Origin: Chloroflexota bacterium
Lineage (GTDB): Bacteria; Chloroflexota; Chloroflexia; Thermomicrobiales; JADLAZ01
Direction: 5' to 3'
NCBI GenBank assembly: GCA_020849725.1
Contig: JADLAZ010000163.1
Location: 1 to 11,330 of the forward strand
DNA length: 11,330 bases
Below are positions 6,546 to 11,330 of this stretch, one piece after another (position 1 is the first letter of the stretch; every line of letters starts with the position of its first letter). The position numbers and the translations under genes are program-made. The notes under the pieces are model-generated. The model searched no databases. It was not told the DNA's origin and was given only the letters and a program-made list of their open reading frames with translations.

Positions 6546-7355
6546 CTACAGCGGCAGTCCGCGCCAGCTCGCCAGCCCCAGGACGAGCGCCTCGATGATC
6601 TCGTTGAGCGCCCCGTACCCGTCGCCAGTCAGGCCGCCGAGACGGGCGACCAACCAGCGCGCCCCCAGCCACCCGACCACGCCGGCGACACCCGCCCACA
6701 CCACGCCACCAGCACCAGCGGCGATGATGGCGATGAGCAGGCCACTGGTCGCGGCCAGCCACAGCTCACGCCGTCCGGCCGCCCCCGTTATGTGCGCGCC
6801 CAGGCCGGTCCGCTTCGCCGCCGGCGCCAGCACCGCCGCGCCGACCATCACCGCCCGGCTGAGCGCGAGCGCGGCCACGCAGGCCGGCAGCAACCGCTCC
6901 AGTGGCAGCGCCGCCAGCGCGGCCACTTTGATCAGCAGGATGCACGCGCCGGCGGCCAGGCCATACGTCCCTATGCGCGGGTCGGTCATGATCGCCAGCC
7001 GCTCGGCCGGCGGGCGAGCGCTGAAGACGCCGTCGGCGGTGTCGAGCAGGCCGTCCAGGTGCAGCGCGCCGGTCACGGCCAGCGCTAGCGTGATCGCCAG
7101 CGCCGCTGCCAGCGCCTCGGGCGCTCCGGACCCGCGCAGCAGGACCGCCGCACCACCAACGACGACCCCCAAACCGGCGCCCACCAGGGGATACCAGGCG
7201 AGCGAGCGCCCGAGCGCCGTGGGCGACACGGGATCGGCGACGCGCACCGGCACCACAGTCAGGAACTGGACCGCCAGCCAGAGGCTCCGCACACCGCCCC
7301 CCGCCAGCCACGCCGGGCCGAGCGCCTCGCCGGCCCAACCGGGCGCTCGTGTCAT
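6546..7355 (-). CDS. cobS: Adenosylcobinamide-GDP ribazoletransferase (cobalamin 5'-phosphate synthase)
   Basis: 269 residues, near the usual 250 with an N-terminal extension of about 20. CobS is a polytopic membrane enzyme that joins adenosylcobinamide-GDP to alpha-ribazole (phosphate) in the last steps of vitamin B12 assembly. The acidic Mg-binding signature ALHLDGLLDTADGVF (97-111) is complete, followed by MTDPRIGTYG (123-132) and the C-terminal GGLTGDGYGALNEIIEA (240-256). The rest is hydrophobic helices. The start at 7355 has only a poor ribosome site. It begins 10 bases after the stop of the 106-residue gene and may be read through from it. No other cobalamin gene and no cobalamin riboswitch is seen here, so it could serve salvage or an unlinked pathway. 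Confidence 0.93.
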   Translation of the reverse strand: MTRAPGWAGEALGPAWLAGGGVRSLWLAVQFLTVVPVRVADPVSPTALGRSLAWYPLVGAGLGVVVGGAAVLLRGSGAPEALAAALAITLALAVTGALHLDGLLDTADGVFSARPPAERLAIMTDPRIGTYGLAAGACILLIKVAALAALPLERLLPACVAALALSRAVMVGAAVLAPAAKRTGLGAHITGAAGRRELWLAATSGLLIAIIAAGAGGVVWAGVAGVVGWLGARWLVARLGGLTGDGYGALNEIIEALVLGLASWRGLPL

Positions 7356-7365
7356 CCGGGAACCA

Positions 7366-7686
7366 TCACGTGAAGCGACTCAGGGACGCGTCCAGGATGC
7401 GCGTCACGCCGTCGAGCACCTGCTCGTCGGTCGGTTGCGCGGCGACCCGGCCCAGCAGCGCGTCACGGTAGTCGCGCACGTCGCCGTCTAGCAGGACCGC
7501 GCCCAGCAGGTGGCCGTTGGTATGAAATACCTGCCAGCCCGTCTGCGAGCGCGCGTTCACCCAGCCCACGTGCCGGCCGGTTCGCGAGTCGAAGATGAGG
7601 CTGCCGTAGTACGACCAGTCGGGGTCGACCTCGTAGCCCGACGCGACCCCCACGCGAACACGAACCGGGTCTCGCGGTCGCGGCAC
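7366..7686 (-). CDS. Hypothetical protein, 106 residues
   Basis: Not recognised. I chose the GTG at 7686 because AGGAGG (7694-7699 on this strand) sits 7 bases before it, and a TATACT box (7742-7747) lies further up; longer versions of the frame would run across that box. The protein starts with basic residues (VPRPRDPVRVRV), then a Trp/Tyr-rich strand region (DPDWSYYGSL, WVNARSQTGWQVFHTNGHLLG), then two probable helices to the C-terminus (RDYRDALLGRV, EQVLDGVTRILDASL). No signal peptide or membrane helix. cobS starts 10 bases after its stop, so both probably share a transcript. Confidence 0.65.
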   Translation of the reverse strand: MPRPRDPVRVRVGVASGYEVDPDWSYYGSLIFDSRTGRHVGWVNARSQTGWQVFHTNGHLLGAVLLDGDVRDYRDALLGRVAAQPTDEQVLDGVTRILDASLSRFT

Positions 7687-7693
7687 GCCCTCG

Positions 7694-7699
7694 CCTCCT
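7694..7699 (-). promoter_or_regulatory. Ribosome binding site fixing the GTG start at 7686
   Basis: AGGAGG on the minus strand, 7 bases before the GTG. It is the reason for choosing the short 106-residue form over the longer frame that begins near 7860. Confidence 0.65.
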
Positions 7700-7741
7700 C
7701 CTGCACGCTGACCGGCGCCGGCCCCTGTCGACGCCGCGCCT

Positions 7742-7747
7742 AGTATA
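7742..7747 (-). promoter_or_regulatory. Candidate -10 box (TATACT) for the 106-residue gene and cobS
   Basis: TATACT on the minus strand within the 107-base gap, about 56 bases before the GTG at 7686. The position 17 bases upstream reads CGCGGC, so there is no recognisable -35. It resembles the TATACT at 2530 and TATAAT at 3499, each also without a good -35. Confidence 0.4.
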
Positions 7748-7793
7748 CCCCATCCGTCGGAACTGCCGCGCTTCCTGGCGCCGGCGCCGCCGG

Positions 7794-8426
7794 TCAGCCG
7801 ACGATGACGCGCGCCAGCCCGAGGCGGTCGCTGCGCTGGCCGTAGGCGGTCAGCACCCACGGGCCAGCCGGCGTGTCCTCGGTCGTGACCCAGGTGAACG
7901 CCACCCGGCCGTTGCGACCGGCCACGACCGCAGCGACATCCATCGCCTGACCGTCGGGCGCGGTGAGCCAGGCGCTCACTCGCTCGCCCTCGTCAAAGCC
8001 CGTCGCGGTGAAGGTGAAGGTCGTGCCAGTCGGCCCGTTGGTCGGACTAACCGTCAGCGGAATGTCGGGGGTGAACGGTGGCAGGTCGAAGTAGCCGATG
8101 GCCTCCCGGCCACTCTCCCAGCCACCAACGGTGATCGCCCAGCGGCCCGGTTCGGAGTGGCTCCGCAGACGCAGGGAGAAGGCAACGCCGCCCTGGTGAT
8201 CGACCTTGCGGCGGTCGGTTGGCACCACCTGCTGGCTGGGGCCGGTCAGCCAGGTGCTGACCATCTCGTTAGCCGCGAAGCCCGTCGCCACGAAGTCGAA
8301 GCGGCCGGGCGTGGCAGTCGGGACCGACGCCACCTGCGCCTCGGCGCCGGCCGGCGCCGGCGCCCCCAGCGTTAGCGCCAGCGTCAGCGCCAGCACACCC
8401 AGCCACCGAGCTGTCGCCACACGCAT
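7794..8426 (-). CDS. Secreted protein with two tandem Ig-like repeats
   Basis: 210 residues from the second of two adjacent ATGs. AGGAG lies 7 bases before this one and 4 before the one at 8429. The N-terminus is a clear Sec signal: basic MRVATAR, hydrophobic core about 9-21, then GAPAPAGA with likely cleavage near residue 28. The mature part repeats itself: FVATGFAANEMVSTWLTGP (45-63) against FTATGFDEGERVSAWLTAP (139-157), each followed by a strand-rich block ending in WAITVGG or WVLTAYG. These look like two beta-sandwich (Ig/CARDB-like) domains of about 85 residues joined by a Pro-rich linker (116-131). No enzyme motif; a cell-surface or binding role is likely. A weak -10 (TATTGT, 8458-8463) lies upstream. 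The gap to the Gfo/Idh stop is 129 bases. Confidence 0.8.
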   Translation of the reverse strand: MRVATARWLGVLALTLALTLGAPAPAGAEAQVASVPTATPGRFDFVATGFAANEMVSTWLTGPSQQVVPTDRRKVDHQGGVAFSLRLRSHSEPGRWAITVGGWESGREAIGYFDLPPFTPDIPLTVSPTNGPTGTTFTFTATGFDEGERVSAWLTAPDGQAMDVAAVVAGRNGRVAFTWVTTEDTPAGPWVLTAYGQRSDRLGLARVIVG

Positions 8427-8541
8427 CATTCTGCTCCTCTCAGCGGGACACGACACGACAATAGAACGCCCACGCGACCGTCGGGCGTCGTCTCGTCGCC
8501 AGCTTGCCGGGAGTGTATCCCATGGACGGCCCGAGCGACGA

Positions 8542-8554
8542 GGCCGGATCGGCC
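8542..8554 (-). terminator. Short hairpin after the Gfo/Idh gene
   Basis: GGCCG (8542-8546), loop of three, CGGCC (8550-8554), directly downstream of the stop of the minus-strand oxidoreductase. The stem is 5 bp with no T-run, so it is a weak candidate. Confidence 0.25.
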
Positions 8555-8555
8555 G

Positions 8556-9677
8556 CTACCGAGTCGGCAGCGCCACCGGCAGGCCGGTGCGCTGCGACTC
8601 GTAGATGGCCAGCAGGATCGCCAGCGACTTGCGCCCTTCCTCGCCGGTCACCAGGGGCTGCCGCCCGGTCTGCACCGCCAGCGCGAAGTCGCGCAGTTGG
8701 CGCGCGTGGTACGACGGCTCGGCCGGCCGCGCGTAGCGGTAGGCCGTCGGCCAGTAGTGCGGCGCCTCCTGCTGGTTTGTCGCCTGGTCGGCCCGGTAGA
8801 TGTACTCGCCGGCCGCCACGTGCGCCGCCAGCGACTCGGCCACCACGCCCTCCTGGCCGGGCACCGTCCAGACGTGGTTGTAGCCGATAGCGCCCTCCGG
8901 CTCTTCGATCACGCCGATGCTGCTGCCGGTTGAGCCATGGACGACGATGCTGGTGTGCGACAGGCGGGCCGATGTCGTCGCCGTGATGACGCCTAGCGCG
9001 CCGCTGGCGAAGCGCAGCACGGCAGCGGCGTTGTCCTCGACCTCGATCGAGGGATGGGTCAGGTTGGTCCAGCGGCCGAAGACCTCGACCACGTCGCCCA
9101 TGAACCACTGGAACATGTCGAGGGCGTGGATGCCCTGATTGCACAGCACGCCGCCGCCCTCGGTATCCCAGCGGCCGCGCCAGGGATCGCGGTCGTAGTA
9201 GGCTTGGGTGCGCCACCAGGACAGCGCGCACTGGCCCAGCACCGGCCGGCCGATCGCCCCGGCGTCGAGCGCCTGGCGCACCCGCTGCGCCGCCGGCCAC
9301 CAGCGGCGCTGGAAGATGACGCCGAGCGAGACGCCGCACTCCCGCGCGGCGGCGATCATAGCGTCGGCCTCGGCCAGGTTGACCGTCATCGGCTTCTCGA
9401 CGATGGGGTGCTTGCCGGCCTGCGCCGCAGCGATCGCCAGCGCGGCGTGCGACGGGTGCGGCGTGGCGATCGATACCAGCTCGATCTCCGGGTCGGCGAA
9501 GACCTGACCCGGTTCGGTGTAGGCGCGCGCGCCCAACTCGGTGGCGATGGCCGCCAGGCGCGCTGGATTCATGTCGCAGACGGCGACGAGTTCGGTCTCG
9601 TCGAGCGCGGCGTAGGCCCGCGCGTGCGATTGGCCGACGCCGAGACCAATCACGGCCGCCTTGAGTCGCTGTGCCAT
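8556..9677 (-). CDS. Gfo/Idh/MocA family NAD(P)-dependent oxidoreductase
   Basis: 373 residues, a usual length for the family, which oxidises or reduces sugars, inositols and related compounds. N-terminal Rossmann fold: AAVIGLGVGQSHA (7-19) binds the dinucleotide, and the second strand ends in Asp35 (VAVCDMNPARLA). The EKP motif (94-96, Lys95) and the catalytic His184 in GGGVLCNQGIHALDMFQW (174-191) are present. The position often Asp in the GGxxxD part is Asn180, a common variant. A Trp/Tyr-rich loop (SWWRTQAYYDRDPWRGRW, 153-170) probably shapes the substrate pocket. The ATG at 9677 has a GGGGGAGG just upstream; the frame stays open to 10061, but that part reads the RHS remnant out of frame. 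The substrate cannot be told. Confidence 0.93.
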   Translation of the reverse strand: MAQRLKAAVIGLGVGQSHARAYAALDETELVAVCDMNPARLAAIATELGARAYTEPGQVFADPEIELVSIATPHPSHAALAIAAAQAGKHPIVEKPMTVNLAEADAMIAAARECGVSLGVIFQRRWWPAAQRVRQALDAGAIGRPVLGQCALSWWRTQAYYDRDPWRGRWDTEGGGVLCNQGIHALDMFQWFMGDVVEVFGRWTNLTHPSIEVEDNAAAVLRFASGALGVITATTSARLSHTSIVVHGSTGSSIGVIEEPEGAIGYNHVWTVPGQEGVVAESLAAHVAAGEYIYRADQATNQQEAPHYWPTAYRYARPAEPSYHARQLRDFALAVQTGRQPLVTGEEGRKSLAILLAIYESQRTGLPVALPTR

Positions 9678-9729
9678 CGGCCTCCCCCCATCCCACCGGC
9701 CCGATGCGCTGCCGGCTCGCCACGGCGTG

Positions 9730-9758
9730 ACGCTATCACCGCAACCCAACCGGGTCAA
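9730..9758 (-). promoter_or_regulatory. Candidate sigma70-type promoter for the Gfo/Idh gene
   Basis: On the minus strand TTGACC (9753-9758), 17 bases, TAGCGT (9730-9735). The -35 matches at 5 of 6 and the -10 at 3 of 6. The expected start of transcription is near 9723, about 46 bases before the ATG. The -35 overlaps the stop codon of the RHS remnant (9755-9757), so the remnant now ends inside this promoter. Confidence 0.4.
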
Positions 9759-10063
9759 TGGCGCTCTGGCCGAGTCCTGACGTGGGGCGGGGAGCAGGTA
9801 CCTGGGTTGCTGAGCACATAGGCATACCGGTTGAGCGCCTGCGGGTTGGCCGGTCCCGCGCTCGGCGGCGTGTCCCGCCCAAAGAACCCGTTGGCCAGCA
9901 GCGCCCGGTGTTCTGCCCCCAACTATGCCCCGAACGCCGGCTCGTGGAAGGCCACTGTCAGCGCCGCCAGCCCGGCCTTGGCATCCGGCCCGACGGTGTC
10001 GGCCGCCCCACCGGCTCCGCTCGCCGTGCCCGGCACGAGCGCAGTGAGCGAGATGGACCAACG
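9755..10063 (-). pseudogene. Degenerate RHS core end with lost tip (displaced or orphan RHS tip)
   Basis: Read on the minus strand in the frame ending at 9755, this gives an RHS/YD-repeat core end parallel to the intact one at the right edge: SLTALVPGTASG, VGPDAKAGLAALTVAFHEPA, an in-frame TAG, AEHRALLANGFFGRDTPPSA, then NPQALNRYAYVLSNP. After SNP the homology stops, and the frame adds about 15 unrelated residues (GTCSPPHVRTRPERH) to a TGA. So it lacks the TDPTG boundary and any toxin tip, and the stop codon splits it. It begins right after the stop of the three-helix membrane gene (10065). I read it as the leftover of an older RHS 3' end pushed downstream when a new tip and immunity gene arrived. 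The start of the fragment is approximate. Confidence 0.75.
9804..10018 (-). repeat. Direct repeat, copy A (RHS core end)
   Basis: 215 bases that align to 11116-11330 without a gap, about 80% identical by hand count (41 differences), in the same orientation and 1312 bases apart. Differences cluster where copy A has its in-frame stop. The right limit is set by the window edge for copy B; copy A probably continues to about 10063. Confidence 0.85.
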
Positions 10064-10064
10064 C

Positions 10065-10493
10065 TCAGTCGAAGAGCCAACTCATGAGTCGGCCGGAAGC
10101 GGTCCACGTCGATATCAGGATGACGAGAGCACTCGTGCAAACCAAGAGGTGAATACCTCGTTCAATTGGATGGAAGGCTGCCCTCGACCACAGCGTCGCT
10201 GTTACGCCTATCAAACAGAGCGGTATGCATATAACAGTGAATAGTAACCAAATCATTGACGCTGCCCAGACCATGGGTACGCGGTTGGCCGTCGGAGACG
10301 GTGTGCTGAACGGCGTCACGTCACCGAAGATCGGAACTGGCCGTCGAAGCGGCTCTGTCCCGTAGAGGCCGGCTGACTCGGCGTAGTGGAAGCCGCCTGC
10401 CAGCGCTGGGTAGGCAACAAGCACCACGTACACCAGCGCGAGGCCGATCAAAAGGCCAATAGCGACGCGCCCTACTCGTCGTGTTGCGCCCAT
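10065..10493 (-). CDS. Three-helix membrane protein, candidate immunity protein for the RHS tip
   Basis: 142 residues from ATG 10493, with AGGAGG 6 bases upstream. Hydrophobic helices at about 8-33 (VAIGLLIGLALVYVVLV), 75-101 and 113-131, with a polar Pro-rich loop between helices 1 and 2 (35-73, including EPLRRPVPIFGD and STPSPTAN). The positive N-terminus (MGATRRVGR) suggests it lies inside the cell. No family is recognised. Position is the main clue: it is the first gene after the RHS variable tip, on the same strand, 87 bases away, and is followed at once by an RHS core remnant. Immunity genes of RHS and CDI toxins sit in this place and are often small membrane proteins when the toxin acts on the membrane. 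Base composition is lower in GC than the housekeeping genes (33 of 60 in 10141-10200). The function is inference. Confidence 0.72.
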   Translation of the reverse strand: MGATRRVGRVAIGLLIGLALVYVVLVAYPALAGGFHYAESAGLYGTEPLRRPVPIFGDVTPFSTPSPTANRVPMVWAASMIWLLFTVICIPLCLIGVTATLWSRAAFHPIERGIHLLVCTSALVILISTWTASGRLMSWLFD

Positions 10494-10499
10494 GAACGG

Positions 10500-10505
10500 C
10501 CTCCT
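10500..10505 (-). promoter_or_regulatory. Strong ribosome binding site of the candidate immunity gene
   Basis: AGGAGG on the minus strand, 6 bases before ATG 10493. It fixes the start and indicates the gene is translated on its own rather than by coupling to the RHS gene. No convincing promoter is seen in 10494-10580. Confidence 0.75.
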
Positions 10506-10580
10506 CTACAGCAACGCCGAGCTATCAGGCAGACAAGTGGCAACTTCCAGTGTGCTGTACTGTGCCGGAATGCAGCTTAG

Positions 10581-11330
10581 TTACGTTCTTGCTCCTGGGG
10601 GTAATGGTCCGACTTCGTAGCCTGACTTTGGTCGTTGATGGCACGGTTCGCCGCGAGCCGCATCCCTTTGACAAAGATAAAGCTTGACCAGTTGCATTGC
10701 TTGAGGTTGCATCGGGATGCCAGACTTTGCATAGAAGTGGATGTCATCGCTCCGAATAACCGCGATTTCGTTTTCGCTCACTTTCGATGTCAGATAGTGG
10801 CTCTCCGTTTCACCAGTGACAATCCAGTCAATATCACCCATATTGTAGTCAGTCGAACTCTCACCATTGAGCAACGTGACCTCGAAACCCTCCAAGAAGA
10901 TCTCCCCACTTGCAGTGATATTGCACTTTCTCACTCCTGTCTTCCCGTCACAGAACTCGCGCGTGCATTCCTGGCCGGTTGCTGACTCGCATTTCTCTTT
11001 GGACACCCTCATACTACCTAGCACTTTCTGTGGTTTGCCACTCTCGTTCCTAACAACTCCTCCACAGCCGACACCCGCGCACGTGTCGTGCCCGGTCGGA
11101 TCCGTGTATCGCACCGGGTTATTGAGCACATAGGCATACCGATTGAGCGCCTGCGGGTTCGCCGATCCCGCACTCGGCGGCGTCTCTCGCCCAAAGAAGC
11201 CGGTGGCCAGCAGCGCCCGATGCTCGGCGTTCACCCCCTCCAGGATCGCCGGTTCCTGGAAGCCGACCGTCAGCGCCGCCAGCCCCGCCTGCGCGTCCGG
11301 CCCCACCGCCGCCGCTGCCCCACCGGCCCC
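10581..11330 (-). CDS. RHS/YD-repeat protein, C-terminal end with variable toxin-like tip (5' truncated by window)
   Basis: The frame is open to the right edge (GAGGAAAAVGPDAQAG), so the large RHS body lies outside. RHS proteins form a beta-barrel cage that carries a variable, often toxic C-terminal tip. The core end is plain: AEHRALLATGFFGRETPPSA, NPQALNRYAYVLNNPVRYTDPTGH. After the boundary come 168 residues of a different character: eight Cys (tip positions 3, 8, 33, 41, 46, 55, 139, 149), a strand-rich middle (GEIFLEGFEVTLLNG, MGDIDWIVTGETESHYL), IRSDDIHFYAKSG, and a Pro/Gly tail. I recognise no toxin family or catalytic motif, so toxicity is inferred from position. DNA of the tip is far lower in GC (30 of 60 in 10681-10740, 27 of 60 in 10801-10860), which suggests transfer. 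An even number of Cys would also suit a disulfide-bonded surface domain with no toxic role. Confidence 0.8.
   Translation of the reverse strand, partial: GAGGAAAAVGPDAQAGLAALTVGFQEPAILEGVNAEHRALLATGFFGRETPPSAGSANPQALNRYAYVLNNPVRYTDPTGHDTCAGVGCGGVVRNESGKPQKVLGSMRVSKEKCESATGQECTREFCDGKTGVRKCNITASGEIFLEGFEVTLLNGESSTDYNMGDIDWIVTGETESHYLTSKVSENEIAVIRSDDIHFYAKSGIPMQPQAMQLVKLYLCQRDAARGEPCHQRPKSGYEVGPLPPGART
11116..11330 (-). repeat. Direct repeat, copy B (RHS core end of the intact gene)
   Basis: Counterpart of 9804-10018, ungapped over 215 bases. The homology starts in the codons just before the tip boundary (VLNNP) and runs to the window edge, so the true repeat may be longer. Confidence 0.85.

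Noticed and set aside
6511..7491. Long open plus-strand frame (326 codons) opposite cobS
   Set aside because: Ser/Ala/Pro/Arg-rich antisense of cobS and the 106-residue gene; cobS carries clear family motifs.
7356..7800. Cobalamin riboswitch ahead of cobS
   Set aside because: The 10 bases directly before cobS are too short, and I see no conserved B12-box-like segment in the gap upstream of the 106-residue gene.
9727..9739. GTGA-CGCTA-TCAC as a CRP/FNR-type operator at the Gfo/Idh promoter
   Set aside because: Spacer is 5 instead of 6, the outer T/A of the half sites is missing, and a 4-base arm is expected by chance.
9678..10061. N-terminal extension of the Gfo/Idh protein up to 10061
   Set aside because: The extra residues are RHS core DNA read in the wrong frame plus gap sequence. 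The Rossmann fold begins right after ATG 9677, which has a ribosome site.
10867..11133. Plus-strand frame of 88 codons opposite the RHS tip
   Set aside because: Antisense to the open RHS frame, with no ribosome site or family pattern.
1..11330. CRISPR array, tRNA, rRNA or insertion sequence
   Set aside because: No regularly spaced repeats, no cloverleaf or rRNA signature, and no transposase or terminal inverted repeats were seen.

Overview
This is a GC-rich bacterial window with short gaps and several stop/start overlaps between neighbouring genes. The closest fit I can suggest is a member of the Chloroflexota (Thermomicrobia/Sphaerobacter-like). That rests on the site-2 protease/HD/ScpA/ScpB cluster, the style of the small hypothetical proteins and the RHS core ending NRYAYVLNNPVRYTDPTGH. 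It is an inference from gene content; no rRNA or marker phylogeny is available here.

Left part, + strand. The window opens inside a ClpC/ClpB-type AAA+ unfoldase (only the end of its second ATPase domain, stop at 488). Next is a two-gene dihydroxyacetone-kinase-type operon, dhaK and dhaL, with no DhaM phosphotransferase partner in view. After a gap of about 330 bases comes a translationally coupled pair of uncharacterised genes: an 81-residue protein ending in Gly-Gly, and a 147-residue protein with one N-terminal membrane anchor. A tightly overlapping cluster follows: site-2 protease (M50), HD-domain protein, and the condensin kleisin ScpA and its partner ScpB (3527-6120).

Middle part, - strand. 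Convergent to scpB are a four-helix membrane protein with three His residues, cobS (cobalamin lower-ligand joining), a 106-residue unknown protein, a secreted protein made of two tandem Ig-like repeats, and a Gfo/Idh/MocA oxidoreductase with its own candidate sigma70-type promoter.

Right end, - strand, and the most interesting part. The 3' end of an RHS/YD-repeat protein enters the window from the right, ends its conserved core at TDPTGH, and continues into a 168-residue Cys-rich variable tip whose DNA is about 45-50% GC in the stretches I counted. It is followed by a 142-residue three-helix membrane protein with a strong ribosome binding site, placed where an RHS immunity gene would sit. Directly after that lies a second, degenerate copy of the RHS core end (9755-10063), about 80% identical over 215 bases without indels, with an in-frame stop and a lost tip. 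This is the architecture of RHS tip replacement: a current toxin-like tip plus candidate immunity gene inserted ahead of the remnant of a displaced older tip. Neither the tip nor the membrane protein belongs to a family I recognise.
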